Positions 1 through 5,946 are shown, counted from the first letter of the stretch. The stretch is DNA of 9,548 nt from Betaproteobacteria bacterium (GCA_028871775.1 JAGWMH010000057.1:1-9548); one strand, 5' to 3'. Numbers and translations: made by a program. Notes: generated by a model from the sequence alone, not told the origin.

Positions 1-52
1 CTGCTATTGGCAGCGGCTCAGAATTCGAGTTGTGCTTGCCCGATTTATTTTT

Positions 53-61
53 TGGTACAAT
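53..61 (+). promoter_or_regulatory. Candidate extended -10 promoter for the ferritin-like gene
   Basis: The string TGGTACAAT fits an extended -10 element (TGn followed by TACAAT at 56-61). A poor -35-like TTGTGC lies at 30-35 with a 20-base spacer, which is too long to be convincing. Transcription would start near 68, giving a very short leader before the ribosome binding site at 70-74. This is a sequence-pattern call only. Confidence 0.35.
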
Positions 62-80
62 AAAAATCAGAGGCAAGCTA

Positions 81-566
81 ATGATTGAAGACCTGAATCA
101 ACTGATAGAGGAAGCCATCAAGCTGGAGCTTAATGTGGCTAAACTCTACCTCAGATTCCATCAGAGATTCCCTGAAGACGCGAGTTTCTGGTGGAAGATA
201 GCCCTCGAAGAAAAAAATCACGCCGCACTGCTGAAGGGCTGGAGACAGCATTTTCTGCATGCCGGAATGTTTCCGAAAGAGCTTACGGGCGAATCATTAG
301 AGACTCTCGTTAATATGAACAGCACGTTGAAAGGCATACTCAGGCAGGAGAAAGAAGCTCCTCCTTCGAGGGCCGTTGCGTTCAACCTTGCCCTCAAACT
401 GGAAGAATCGGCGGGGGAAGTACATTTCCAGAATGCCAAGAAAAAAACCGGACATCTTTCAGAAACCCTCAAATTATTCCAGAGTCTGAATGATGCCGAC
501 AAGATACATGCCGACAGGATACGCAGCTATATGAGCAAGAATGGCATTGCCATTACCAGCGTTTAA
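81..566 (+). CDS. Ferritin-like/rubrerythrin-type di-iron protein
   Basis: This encodes a 161-residue soluble, mostly helical protein. The start at 81 is chosen because AGAGG at 70-74 lies six bases upstream and the protein begins cleanly with a helix; an in-frame ATG at 30 has no such site. Helix 1 carries E16 and Y23. Helix 2 has the E-x-x-H motif E44-K-N-H47. A third helix has E108/E109 and H115. The fourth has D140-K-I-H143, an Asp version of the usual second E-x-x-H. This spacing is typical of the four-helix ferritin-like fold binding two irons. No rubredoxin domain follows, so it is not a full rubrerythrin. Likely roles (inferred) are peroxide reduction, iron handling or an oxygenase-like activity in the cytoplasm. 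It is the only non-transposase plus-strand gene, and its composition is more A/T-rich than the block to the right, which may reflect different ancestry. Confidence 0.7.
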   Translation: MIEDLNQLIEEAIKLELNVAKLYLRFHQRFPEDASFWWKIALEEKNHAALLKGWRQHFLHAGMFPKELTGESLETLVNMNSTLKGILRQEKEAPPSRAVAFNLALKLEESAGEVHFQNAKKKTGHLSETLKLFQSLNDADKIHADRIRSYMSKNGIAITSV

Positions 567-893
567 CTCATACATTCACACCTTCTGAGTGTCTGTAATG
601 TAAAATTAACATAACGCAGCTTGCCCCCTAAAATCCTTGCAAAAGTTGCGCTTCAAAGTTGAAGGTCACGGAGTCGAATGAGATAGGCTCTAGTTTTCGC
701 GCCCTCCATTAATCCTGGAAACGGCAGTTGAAATGATAAAAAAACCGCTCATGCTTCTACAGGCTCTGATGGAACTACTAAGTATTGAACTAAGCACGAT
801 AACCCTGTGCTAAGTCACTACTTAAGCACGAACGGTTTTTGTGGCACTCCAAAAATTAGTGAATAGTCAACTCCGTGGTACGAATCATACTCA
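567..893. other. Gene-free spacer between ferritin-like gene and IS element
   Basis: No convincing coding region is seen in these 327 bases on either strand. The segment contains a weak imperfect hairpin just after the ferritin-like gene (arms 572-581 and 589-601, no T-tract), a small perfect palindrome at 651-664 (CTTCAA-AG-TTGAAG), and the large nested inverted repeat at 740-840 listed separately. Confidence 0.6.
738..840 (-). repeat. Nested long inverted repeat with U-tract; candidate structured RNA, MITE or terminator
   Basis: The outer arms 740-756 and 824-840 are 17 bases each and pair with two exceptions. Those two positions are C.A and A.C on the plus strand but become G.U pairs if the minus strand is transcribed. 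Immediately inside, AAGTA at 780-784 pairs with TACTT at 819-823, and ACTAAGCAC at 789-797 pairs with GTGCTAAGT at 807-815 with one mismatch around a nine-base loop. Bases 757-779 would bulge out. Read on the minus strand the structure ends in seven U residues (744-738), as in an intrinsic terminator or small RNA 3' end. On the plus strand it ends in five T. It could also be the remains of a miniature element. No promoter is evident. Confidence 0.5.
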
Positions 894-927
894 TCGGTAA
901 CACTTTAGTACAAGGACATGGGTAACA
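894..927 (+). repeat. Left terminal inverted repeat of the IS481-type element
   Basis: It is a near-perfect inverted copy of 2139-2172. Read from inside to outside it contains TGTTACCCATGTCC followed 25 bases later by TGTTACCGATGAG, so each end carries two direct copies of a TGTnACC motif, probably transposase binding sites. Confidence 0.8.
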
Positions 928-954
928 GTTGATTACCCTCTATAGGAACAACCG

Positions 955-962
955 AAAGGAGG
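955..962 (+). promoter_or_regulatory. Strong ribosome binding site deciding the transposase start
   Basis: AAAGGAGG, close to a full anti-16S match, lies five bases before the ATG at 968. It favours that ATG over the upstream in-frame TTG at 929, which has no such site. Confidence 0.8.
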
Positions 963-967
963 TTCCT

Positions 968-2143
968 ATGCCGTGGAAAGATGTGAGACCGATGGACGAG
1001 AAGGTACTATTTATAGCCGACTACCTGCGCGAAGGGGGCAATTTCAGCCTGTTGTGCGAACGTTACGGCATTAGCCGCAAGACGGGCTACAAATGGGTAG
1101 AGCGCTATCAAGCGGAAGGAATAGAGGGCTTGGAAGAGCGCAGCCGCAGACCGCATGTGATGGCTGGAGAAATTCCCTACACCATACGCAAGGCGGTTAT
1201 CGAGCTGCGCCGCCACGGGCGTGAGCCGCTCGGCCCGAAGAAGATTCAGGCGCTACTATCCCGGCGCTTTCCTGACCAGCCCATTCCCTCGAAGACAAGC
1301 CTCTACAACGTGCTGAAGCGGGAAGGCATGCTGGAGCCGAAACGGCGCCGACGGCGGGTACAGCCCTCTCCCCATCGCCCGGCTACTGCCACCTCGCCCA
1401 ATGAATTGTGGAGCGCTGACTTCAAGGGGCAATTCAAGATGGGTAATGGCCGCTGGTGTTATCCGTTGACGGTAATGGATCACGCCAGCCGCTACCTGCT
1501 TGGCTGCCAAGGATTAAACGGTACCCGATTCATGGAAACCCGGGCCGTATTTGAACGGTTGTTCAAAGAATACGGGCTGCCTGATCGCATGCGTACCGAC
1601 AACGGCGTACCGTTCGCCAGCACGGCGACTGGAGGCCTGTCGCAGTTGTCCGTATGGTGGATACGGCTCGGCATCATGCCGGAACGCATCGAGCCGGGAC
1701 AGCCGCAGCAAAACGGCCGCCATGAACGCATGCACCGCACGCTCAAGCTGGCGGTTACGCATCCGCCCGCCGCGAACCAGTCGGCCCAGCAAGTGCAGTT
1801 TGACCGCTTCCGTGTGCATTACAACGAACAGCGCCCTCACGAAGGGTTGGGGCAGCGCTGCCCCCAGAGTTGCTATGTCCGCTCCAGCCGCCCCTATCCG
1901 GAGCGCTTGCCGGAGTTGGAATATCCCGGATACTTCCAGCGCCAGAAGGTATCTGCCAATGGCATTGCGTACTGGACGGGGCGGCGTATCTATATCGGTT
2001 ACTTGCTGGCCGGAGAATGGGTTGGCCTGGAGGAAACAGGTGATGGCATATGGGCCGTGTATTTCGGGCCGGTACGCCTTGGTTTATTTGACGAGCGCCA
2101 GACAAAAGGGCGTCTGAATGATTATTTGACGCTGAAAGTGTAA
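968..2143 (+). CDS. IS481-family transposase (DDE integrase-like)
   Basis: This is a 391-residue transposase. Residues 1-65 form a helix-turn-helix DNA-binding region (LCERYGISRKTGYKWVERY near 29-47). A second winged-helix-like part and a very basic stretch (KRRRRR, 125-130) precede the retroviral-integrase catalytic core. The likely catalytic triad is D151 (SADFKG), D211 (RTDNGVPFAS) and E253 (NGRHERMHRTLK), with the D-to-E spacing usual in IS481. The core ends with the HYNEQRPHEGL segment common to the family, followed by a C-terminal domain. The frame is complete with no frameshift or internal stop. The stop codon overlaps the right terminal repeat. The enzyme would cut and join the element's own ends. 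Confidence 0.92.
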   Translation: MPWKDVRPMDEKVLFIADYLREGGNFSLLCERYGISRKTGYKWVERYQAEGIEGLEERSRRPHVMAGEIPYTIRKAVIELRRHGREPLGPKKIQALLSRRFPDQPIPSKTSLYNVLKREGMLEPKRRRRRVQPSPHRPATATSPNELWSADFKGQFKMGNGRWCYPLTVMDHASRYLLGCQGLNGTRFMETRAVFERLFKEYGLPDRMRTDNGVPFASTATGGLSQLSVWWIRLGIMPERIEPGQPQQNGRHERMHRTLKLAVTHPPAANQSAQQVQFDRFRVHYNEQRPHEGLGQRCPQSCYVRSSRPYPERLPELEYPGYFQRQKVSANGIAYWTGRRIYIGYLLAGEWVGLEETGDGIWAVYFGPVRLGLFDERQTKGRLNDYLTLKV

Positions 2144-2172
2144 CCCATGTCCTTGTACTAAAGTGTTACCGA
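2139..2172 (-). repeat. Right terminal inverted repeat of the IS481-type element
   Basis: It is the inverted copy of 894-927 and includes the last codon and stop of the transposase. The motif TGTAACCCATGTCCTTGTAC (2139-2158) is followed 25 bases later by a related TGTTACCGAGGTCCTTG that runs past the clear repeat boundary to about 2188. Confidence 0.8.
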
Positions 2173-2206
2173 GGTCCTTGACTTGTACAGGGGGCGACTT
2201 CTTTGG

Positions 2207-2238
2207 GTTACTTTTCTTGACAAGACAAGAAAAGTGAC
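2207..2238. repeat. 13-bp hairpin, intergenic repeat-like
   Basis: GTTACTTTTCTTG (2207-2219) pairs with CAAGAAAAGTGAC (2226-2238) around the loop ACAAGA, with one G.T pair. Similar ACTTTTCTTG palindromes occur as dispersed intergenic repeats in proteobacteria (recalled, not searched). No T-tract follows, so a terminator role is unproven. Confidence 0.55.
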
Positions 2239-2243
2239 TAGCT

Positions 2244-2260
2244 GCCGGTCTACCACCGGC
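2244..2260. repeat. Hairpin with CTACC loop, copy 1
   Basis: GCCGGT (2244-2249) and ACCGGC (2255-2260) enclose the loop CTACC. A second hairpin with the same loop and a compensatory base-pair change lies 77 bases downstream at 2321-2337. Confidence 0.6.
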
Positions 2261-2287
2261 GAAGTTGCCTTGCTTGTGGCCATTCAT

Positions 2288-2312
2288 GTTTCGACAAGCT
2301 CAACACGAACGG
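2288..2312. repeat. Dispersed repeat fragment of the TTCGACAAGCTCAnCACGAACGG type
   Basis: The segment TTCGACAAGCTCAACACG followed by AACGG matches a short imperfect-palindrome repeat commonly met between genes in many proteobacteria (recalled, not searched). It lies between the two CTACC-loop hairpins. Confidence 0.45.
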
Positions 2313-2320
2313 CCTTAGCC

Positions 2321-2337
2321 GCCGGGCTACCCCCGGC
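2321..2337. repeat. Hairpin with CTACC loop, copy 2, containing the ubiX stop codon
   Basis: GCCGGG (2321-2326) and CCCGGC (2332-2337) enclose CTACC. Relative to copy 1 the innermost pair changes from T-A to G-C, keeping the stem. The ubiX stop codon (2329-2327 on the minus strand) is inside the loop, so the final residues of UbiX are encoded by this element. It may end or stabilise the ubiX transcript, though no T-run follows on the minus strand. Confidence 0.6.
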
Positions 2338-2941
2338 TATCACTCTCTCCCCATCTCTTCACCAACTCATGCTTCACCCCCAGATGATCCAGTATCCGTG
2401 CCACGACAAAATCCACGATATCCTGCACGCTCTGCGGATGATGATAGAAGCCGGGGTTGGGCGGGAGAATGATTGCGCCTGCATGTGCAAGTTTGAGCAT
2501 ATTCTCCAGATGAATGGCGGAGAACGGCGTCTCGCGCGGCACCAGAATCAGCGGGCGTTTTTCCTTGAGCATGACATCGGCGGCGCGGGCGATCAGGTCG
2601 TCGCTGATGCCATTGGCGATCTTGCCGAGCGTGCCCATGGTGCAGGGGCAGACCACCATCGCATCGCCGGGGTTGGAGCCGGAGGCCATCGGTGCGTACC
2701 AGTCCTGGATGCCGAACACCTTTAATTTTCCGCCGAGTTTTCCGAAGCGCTCCGCGAACACCTGCTCCGCGTCCTGCGGGCGATTGGGCAGCACAAAATC
2801 CAGTTCCTGTTTGGCAACGATCTGTGCGGCTTGTGTATACACCAGATGCACGCGCTGCCCGCTTTGCAACAGGCATTCGAGCAGGCGCATGGCGTAAGGC
2901 AGGCCAGATGCGCCCGTTATGGCGAGAGTGATGGTCTTCAT
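2327..2941 (-). CDS. ubiX: UbiX flavin prenyltransferase
   Basis: This 204-residue enzyme transfers a dimethylallyl group to FMN, making the prenyl-FMN cofactor used by UbiD-type decarboxylases, including the one in ubiquinone synthesis. The N-terminal GASG motif (10-13) belongs to a Rossmann-like flavin fold. MASGS (85-89), CPCTMGTLGKIANG (98-111), VPRETPF (134-140) and PPNPGFYHHP (160-169) are the conserved flavin/prenyl-phosphate site motifs, and the length is normal. The ATG at 2941 overlaps the stop of the upstream membrane-protein gene as ATGA, with GGTGA a few bases upstream, so translation is probably coupled. The last residues (SDSRG) come from a hairpin repeat and are likely not functional. 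No ubiD is present in the window. Confidence 0.95.
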   Translation of the reverse strand: MKTITLAITGASGLPYAMRLLECLLQSGQRVHLVYTQAAQIVAKQELDFVLPNRPQDAEQVFAERFGKLGGKLKVFGIQDWYAPMASGSNPGDAMVVCPCTMGTLGKIANGISDDLIARAADVMLKEKRPLILVPRETPFSAIHLENMLKLAHAGAIILPPNPGFYHHPQSVQDIVDFVVARILDHLGVKHELVKRWGESDSRG

Positions 2942-3561
2942 GCTTTCACCAAGTCAGATTGTGGAGCATCCAGATAATGCGCCGCGATCAGCCCGTTCAC
3001 CGTGCCGAACACCAGCGCTGCTGCGGCGAAGATGGGGATGAGATAGGCCAGCCCGCTGTGCGGGATGAGCCAGAAATACACCAGCAGCAATTGTCCGGCG
3101 ATGTGGGCGGCGGCGGCGAGGATGCTGTGGGTGACGGGACCAAACCAGCGCTGCGGCAGGTGTTGCGCAACGGCCAGCACGGCGAGGCTGCACAGCGCGC
3201 CGCTGAGGCTGAGGAAAAATCCGGGCGCGAGGAAATTGCCCAGCAACAGGCTGCCCGCCACCACGCGCAGCAGCGACACCCATGCCGCCGTGCGCCAGCC
3301 GTAGCGCGCCAGCACGATGAGGATGACGATGTTGGCCAGCCCCGGCTTGACGCCCGGCAACGGCGAGGGGATGGCGGCTTCCAGCACCGACAGGCCGAGC
3401 GCCAGCGCCGCCATGCGCGCGATGTGGTGATCCTCAGCGGTGGTGCCTAACCGTATCGAGGTGCAAGGTTCAAGATACAAGGCGCAAGGTGAATCCAAGC
3501 TTTTAACTTGAACCTTGACCCTTGATCCTTGATCCTGATTCTCAGTAGTTAAGGCTGTCAT
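2938..3561 (-). CDS. Gx transporter family / heptaprenyl-diphosphate-synthase-component-I-like membrane protein
   Basis: The 207-residue product has a hydrophobic core from about residue 50 to 197, with around five membrane segments. The conserved-looking loop PSPLPGVKPGLANIVILI (65-82) is typical of the family named Gx transporter or Hpre_diP_synt_I (PF07456). Relatives are thought to be substrate-binding membrane components; the substrate is not established. The ATG at 3561 has GGAGG four bases upstream (3566-3570) and lies inside the end of the preceding gene (20-base overlap). Residues 8-36 are encoded by a heptanucleotide inverted repeat and look unlike a protein leader, so the N-terminus is about 30 residues longer than I would expect. 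The only downstream in-frame ATG (residue 50) would cut into the first helix, and a TTG codes residue 22. The end overlaps ubiX by four bases. Confidence 0.75.
   Translation of the reverse strand: MTALTTENQDQGSRVKVQVKSLDSPCALYLEPCTSIRLGTTAEDHHIARMAALALGLSVLEAAIPSPLPGVKPGLANIVILIVLARYGWRTAAWVSLLRVVAGSLLLGNFLAPGFFLSLSGALCSLAVLAVAQHLPQRWFGPVTHSILAAAAHIAGQLLLVYFWLIPHSGLAYLIPIFAAAALVFGTVNGLIAAHYLDAPQSDLVKA
3455..3539. repeat. Inverted array of 7-bp CCTTGnn/nnCAAGG units inside a coding region
   Basis: On the plus strand 3455-3489 is five 7-base units (ATCGAGG, TGCAAGG, TTCAAGA, TACAAGG, CGCAAGG). After a 17-base spacer, 3507-3539 carries four to five units in the opposite sense (CTTGAA, CCTTGAC, CCTTGAT, CCTTGAT, CCTGAT). 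The arms include an exact 11-bp inverted pair, CAAGGTTCAAG at 3464-3474 and CTTGAACCTTG at 3507-3517. The whole array lies in the 5' coding part of the Gx-transporter-like gene. Similar CCTTGnn arrays are familiar as intergenic repeats (recalled). Confidence 0.75.
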
Positions 3562-3916
3562 AGTTCCTCCGTCTGCCGCCCAGCTCGATGCTGACCTGGT
3601 TGGGCAGGCACACGGCGATTTCGCCTGCCTGCTTCAGCCAGCCCTGGCGCACGCAGTACTGGCGCGGGCTGGGGTCGGCGGCGATGCGCGCCTGCCGGTT
3701 ATGGATGGCGATCTGGCTGATGCCGAGCGGCCCCGGCACGGCGATGAGCTGGTCGCGCGACAGGGGGACCTCGCGGAACACCTTGCCGCCGCTGCGGATG
3801 ACGGCCTTGTCCGCCGCCCCGCCTTGCCACAGGGTGGCGGCGAGGAATGCAGTGAGCAGCGCGCCGAGCAGCAGCGTGAGCCAGTCGCCGGCCTTGATAT
3901 GTTTGATGTGCAACAT
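3542..3916 (-). CDS. NusG-domain-II (PF07009-type) membrane-anchored protein
   Basis: This small protein of 124 residues has one N-terminal membrane segment (about 11-30) preceded by Lys and His residues, then a soluble domain on the far side of the membrane. The domain ends in a recognisable block, YCVRQGWLKQAGEIAVCLPN (87-106), with cysteines C88 and C103. This matches the NusG domain II family, in which the two cysteines and the G-W and CLPN motifs are conserved. It is not the transcription factor NusG. Members usually sit beside a Gx-transporter gene, as here, and often near flavin-attachment (ApbE) or redox genes. The ATG at 3916 has only a weak ribosome binding site. The stop lies within the next gene, so the pair is translationally coupled. 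Molecular function is unknown. Confidence 0.78.
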   Translation of the reverse strand: MLHIKHIKAGDWLTLLLGALLTAFLAATLWQGGAADKAVIRSGGKVFREVPLSRDQLIAVPGPLGISQIAIHNRQARIAADPSPRQYCVRQGWLKQAGEIAVCLPNQVSIELGGRRRNYDSLNY

Positions 3917-3949
3917 GATTTCTGAACTTGGGGAAAACTATTTAGCCAC

Positions 3950-3999
3950 ATAACCAGCGACCTGGCTGGCGTCTTTTGACAGCCTAGTCGAATGGCTAG
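3950..3999 (-). repeat. 50-bp dispersed element, copy A (upstream of the NusG-II gene)
   Basis: It shares ATAACCAGCGAC at one end and TAGTCGAATGGCTAG at the other with 9185-9234, and both copies are exactly 50 bases. The middle differs but in each copy forms a 5-bp stem, here GGCTG (3964-3968) with CAGCC (3980-3984). A second small hairpin, TAGTC-GAAT-GGCTA, occupies the conserved end. In minus-strand orientation the copy ends 33 bases before the ATG of the NusG-II gene. Confidence 0.75.
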
Positions 4000-4000
4000 A

Positions 4001-4146
4001 GGTTACACCAGAGTACACAGAGAGCACATAGAAATGGGGCAGACAGGGATGGGCGACTTGTCGCCCAACTCGCAAAAGCAAATGGCGTATACAGTGATTC
4101 ACGGTTACTCATACCCCCTTCTCTGTGTCCTCTGTGATCTCTGTGG
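4001..4146. repeat. Diverged inverted repeat of CACAGAG-type arms
   Basis: The left arm at 4001-4039 (core CAGAGTACACAGAGAGCACA) and the reverse complement of 4113-4146 (core CACAGAGATCACAGAGGACA) are clearly related. Repeats of the form CACAGAGGACACAGAG are common between bacterial genes (recalled). About 73 bases separate the arms and include the hairpin at 4050-4067. Confidence 0.6.
4050..4067. repeat. Perfect 7-bp hairpin
   Basis: TGGGCGA (4050-4056) and TCGCCCA (4061-4067) enclose the tetraloop CTTG. It is G/C-rich and stable in either RNA sense. No T-run follows, so it could slow or process the rapZ transcript but is not a textbook terminator. Confidence 0.6.
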
Positions 4147-4161
4147 CATGAATTTGTAGTT

Positions 4162-5001
4162 TCAGTTTGTTAACTCTCGATGGCGCACCAGCACTTGCTG
4201 TTGTTTCTCGAAATGGCGCGCCAGTTTTTCCGCCAGATACACCGAGCGGTGCTGCCCGCCGGTGCAGCCGATAGCGATGGTGAGATAGCTGCGGTTGTCG
4301 GCCACGAAGCAGGGCAGCCAGTTTTCGATGAAGCCGCGGATGTCATCGTACATTTTTTGCACGTTGGGGATGCGTTCGAGGAATTCGATCACCGCCGCAT
4401 CGCGTCCGCTGAACGGGCGCAGCGCCGGGTCGTAATGCGGGTTGGGCAGGCAGCGTATGTCGAATACGAAGTCGGCGTCGAGCGGGATGCCGTTCTTGTA
4501 GCCGAAAGACTGGAACAGCAGGGTGAGGCGCGCGCGGTCAACCCGGATGAAATCCTTGACCCAGGCACGCAGCGCATTGGCGCCGAGTTCGCTGGTGTCG
4601 ATGCGGTGGCCGATGCCGGCGATCTCGGCGAGCAGCCCGCGCTCGCGCTGGATGCATTCCGGCAGGGTAAGGCGATCATCGCTCAGCGGGTGGCGGCGGC
4701 GCGTTTCGGAAAAGCGTTTCACCAGCGCGTCGGTTTGCGCGTCGAGGAACAGCAGGTGGACGTCCACGCCGCGCTGCTTGAGCTGCCCGATGTAGTGCGG
4801 CAATTGCTGCACGCTGCCGCCGCTGCGCACATCTATGCTGACGGCGATGCGTGCATAGCCGGCCTGGCGCAGGTTATCCGTGAGGGCGGGCAGCAGTTCG
4901 GCGGGCAGGTTGTCCACGCAATAGTAGCCGCTGTCCTCCAGCACATTGAGCGCGACGCTCTTGCCGGAGCCGGACAGGCCGCTGATGAGGAACAATTGCA
5001 T
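4162..5001 (-). CDS. rapZ: RapZ family RNase adaptor / nucleotide-binding protein
   Basis: This 279-residue protein is of normal family length. The N-terminal P-loop is GLSGSGKS (8-15), followed by SIDVRSG (55-61). The middle has the family block [20 protein letters not shown] (165-184) continuing into [17 protein letters not shown]. The C-terminus has [10 protein letters not shown] (245-254), part of the RNA- and metabolite-binding domain. In E. coli RapZ guides RNase E to the small RNA GlmZ and senses glucosamine-6-phosphate; in other phyla (YvcJ) it binds nucleotides. Which role applies here is not shown by the sequence. The ATG at 5001 lies two bases after the hprK stop, giving coupled translation. 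An open frame continues upstream to 5679, but it overlaps hprK and carries no RapZ-like sequence. Confidence 0.95.
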   Translation of the reverse strand: MQLFLISGLSGSGKSVALNVLEDSGYYCVDNLPAELLPALTDNLRQAGYARIAVSIDVRSGGSVQQLPHYIGQLKQRGVDVHLLFLDAQTDALVKRFSETRRRHPLSDDRLTLPECIQRERGLLAEIAGIGHRIDTSELGANALRAWVKDFIRVDRARLTLLFQSFGYKNGIPLDADFVFDIRCLPNPHYDPALRPFSGRDAAVIEFLERIPNVQKMYDDIRGFIENWLPCFVADNRSYLTIAIGCTGGQHRSVYLAEKLARHFEKQQQVLVRHRELTN

Positions 5002-5003
5002 TG

Positions 5004-5942
5004 CTATTGATCCCGTATGTGCCGCTCGTGGCGGCTGAGAAACTCCTGCGTGCCGTCGATGCCGCGCTGTTGCATGACGAAGTTGCGTGCCGCCGCTTCG
5101 GTCAGCACCGCAAGGTTGCGCCCGGTCATTACCGGGATGCTGACCGTGTCGATTTTCACGCCGAGGATTTCCTGGTAGCTGGCGCTGATCGGCAGCCGCT
5201 CCAATTGCGACAGGTCGCCGCCGGGCGGGCGTTGCAGGTGCACGATCAGGTTCAGGTTCTTCTTGCGCCGCACCGCGGTCTCGCCGAACATGGTGCGGAT
5301 GTTGAGTACGCCCAATCCGCGCACTTCGAGGAAGTTGCGCAACAGCTCCGGGCAGCGCCCTTCCAGCGTTTCGGGAGAGATGCGGTACAACTCGACAACA
5401 TCGTCCGCCACCAGGCCGTTGCCGCGCGTGATGAGTTCCAGTCCCAGCTCGCTCTTGCCTACGCCGCTGTCCCCGGTGATCAGCACGCCGACACCCATCA
5501 CGTCGAGGAATATGCCGTGGCGCGTGGTGGATTCCGCCAGCGCCTTGACCAGGTAGTGGCGCACCAGCCACATCAGGTGCACGCTGGGCAGCGGGGAGCG
5601 GAACAGCGGGGTTTGCGTGCGATTGGCGTAATCTGTCAGCGCCTGCGGAATATCCTCGGTGCATGACACAATCAGGCACAGCGTGCCGCTGCGTTCGAGT
5701 TGCGCCAGCGCCTCACTGAAGGCGGAGGGCGACAGCGCGTGCAGGTAGTCAAGTTCGGTGCTGCTCAACACCTGCACCCAGTTCGGGTGGATCAGGTTGA
5801 GGTGGCCGATCAATCCCTTGTTTGAGGCGTTGACCAGTTCGCTGTCGAGTATCCTGGCGGCACCATCCTCACCGGCGACCCAGCTCAAGGCCAGCCGTTC
5901 CTGCTTGTCCTCGAAAAGTTGCCGGATGTTGACCTGAGCCAC
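5004..5942 (-). CDS. hprK: HPr kinase/phosphorylase
   Basis: This 312-residue bifunctional enzyme phosphorylates or dephosphorylates a serine of HPr. H142, the Walker A loop GDSGVGKS (157-164, K163) and the acidic pair D180-D181 in VADDVVEL match the known active-site pattern. [16 protein letters not shown] (205-220) is the family signature. Residues 1-130 form the usual N-terminal domain. The start is GTG at 5942, preceded in frame directly by TAA, so the protein cannot begin further upstream; the next upstream in-frame sequence is closed. The ribosome binding site GAGAGG (5952-5957) lies nine bases upstream, inside the end of a 142-bp palindrome. In betaproteobacteria this kinase belongs to a regulatory rather than sugar-importing PTS. 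Confidence 0.95.
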   Translation of the reverse strand: MAQVNIRQLFEDKQERLALSWVAGEDGAARILDSELVNASNKGLIGHLNLIHPNWVQVLSSTELDYLHALSPSAFSEALAQLERSGTLCLIVSCTEDIPQALTDYANRTQTPLFRSPLPSVHLMWLVRHYLVKALAESTTRHGIFLDVMGVGVLITGDSGVGKSELGLELITRGNGLVADDVVELYRISPETLEGRCPELLRNFLEVRGLGVLNIRTMFGETAVRRKKNLNLIVHLQRPPGGDLSQLERLPISASYQEILGVKIDTVSIPVMTGRNLAVLTEAAARNFVMQQRGIDGTQEFLSRHERHIRDQ

Positions 5943-5946
5943 TTAC

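Larger units (their letters stand above)
894..2172 (+). mobile_element. IS481-family insertion sequence, apparently intact
   Basis: The element holds one transposase gene flanked by inverted repeats at 894-927 and 2139-2172, which match at 33 of 34 positions (single difference at 924/2142). The transposase stop codon (2141-2143) sits inside the right repeat. Weaker similarity continues outward at constant spacing, with GTACGAATCA at 878-887 against TGACTTGTAC at 2179-2188, so the true ends may be 878 and 2188. I could not find a convincing target-site duplication with either boundary, so the outer limits are uncertain. The transposase frame is uninterrupted, which suggests a recent, possibly active copy. 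Confidence 0.8.
3917..4161. other. Repeat-filled spacer between rapZ and the NusG-II gene
   Basis: No coding region is seen. The segment contains one copy of the 50-bp dispersed element (3950-3999), a pair of diverged inverted CACAGAG-type arms (4001-4039 and 4113-4146), and a perfect 7-bp hairpin at 4050-4067. It probably separates two transcription units, but no intrinsic terminator with a T-tract and no strong promoter could be picked out. Confidence 0.6.

Noticed and set aside
671..692. Third copy of the 50-bp element, from AGTCGAATG near 672
   Set aside because: Only a 9-base core and a loose GGCT..AG match; the conserved ATAACCAGCGAC end is missing.
740..840. Integron attC site or tRNA-like gene
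   Set aside because: The arms lack the attC RYYYAAC/GTTRRRY ends, and no cloverleaf with a T-loop or anticodon stem could be drawn.
878..2188. Target-site duplication of the IS element
   Set aside because: Flanks compared at 894/2172 and at 878/2188 do not share a convincing direct repeat.
3455..3539. CRISPR array
   Set aside because: The units are only 7 bases and contiguous, with no spacers of 30 or so bases between longer identical repeats.
4180..5010. A 276-codon plus-strand open frame
   Set aside because: It is antisense to rapZ, with no recognisable domain and no ribosome binding site.
5002..5679. N-terminal extension of rapZ to 5679
   Set aside because: The extension overlaps hprK in another frame and is low-complexity; the P-loop lies just after the ATG at 5001, which is the usual RapZ start.
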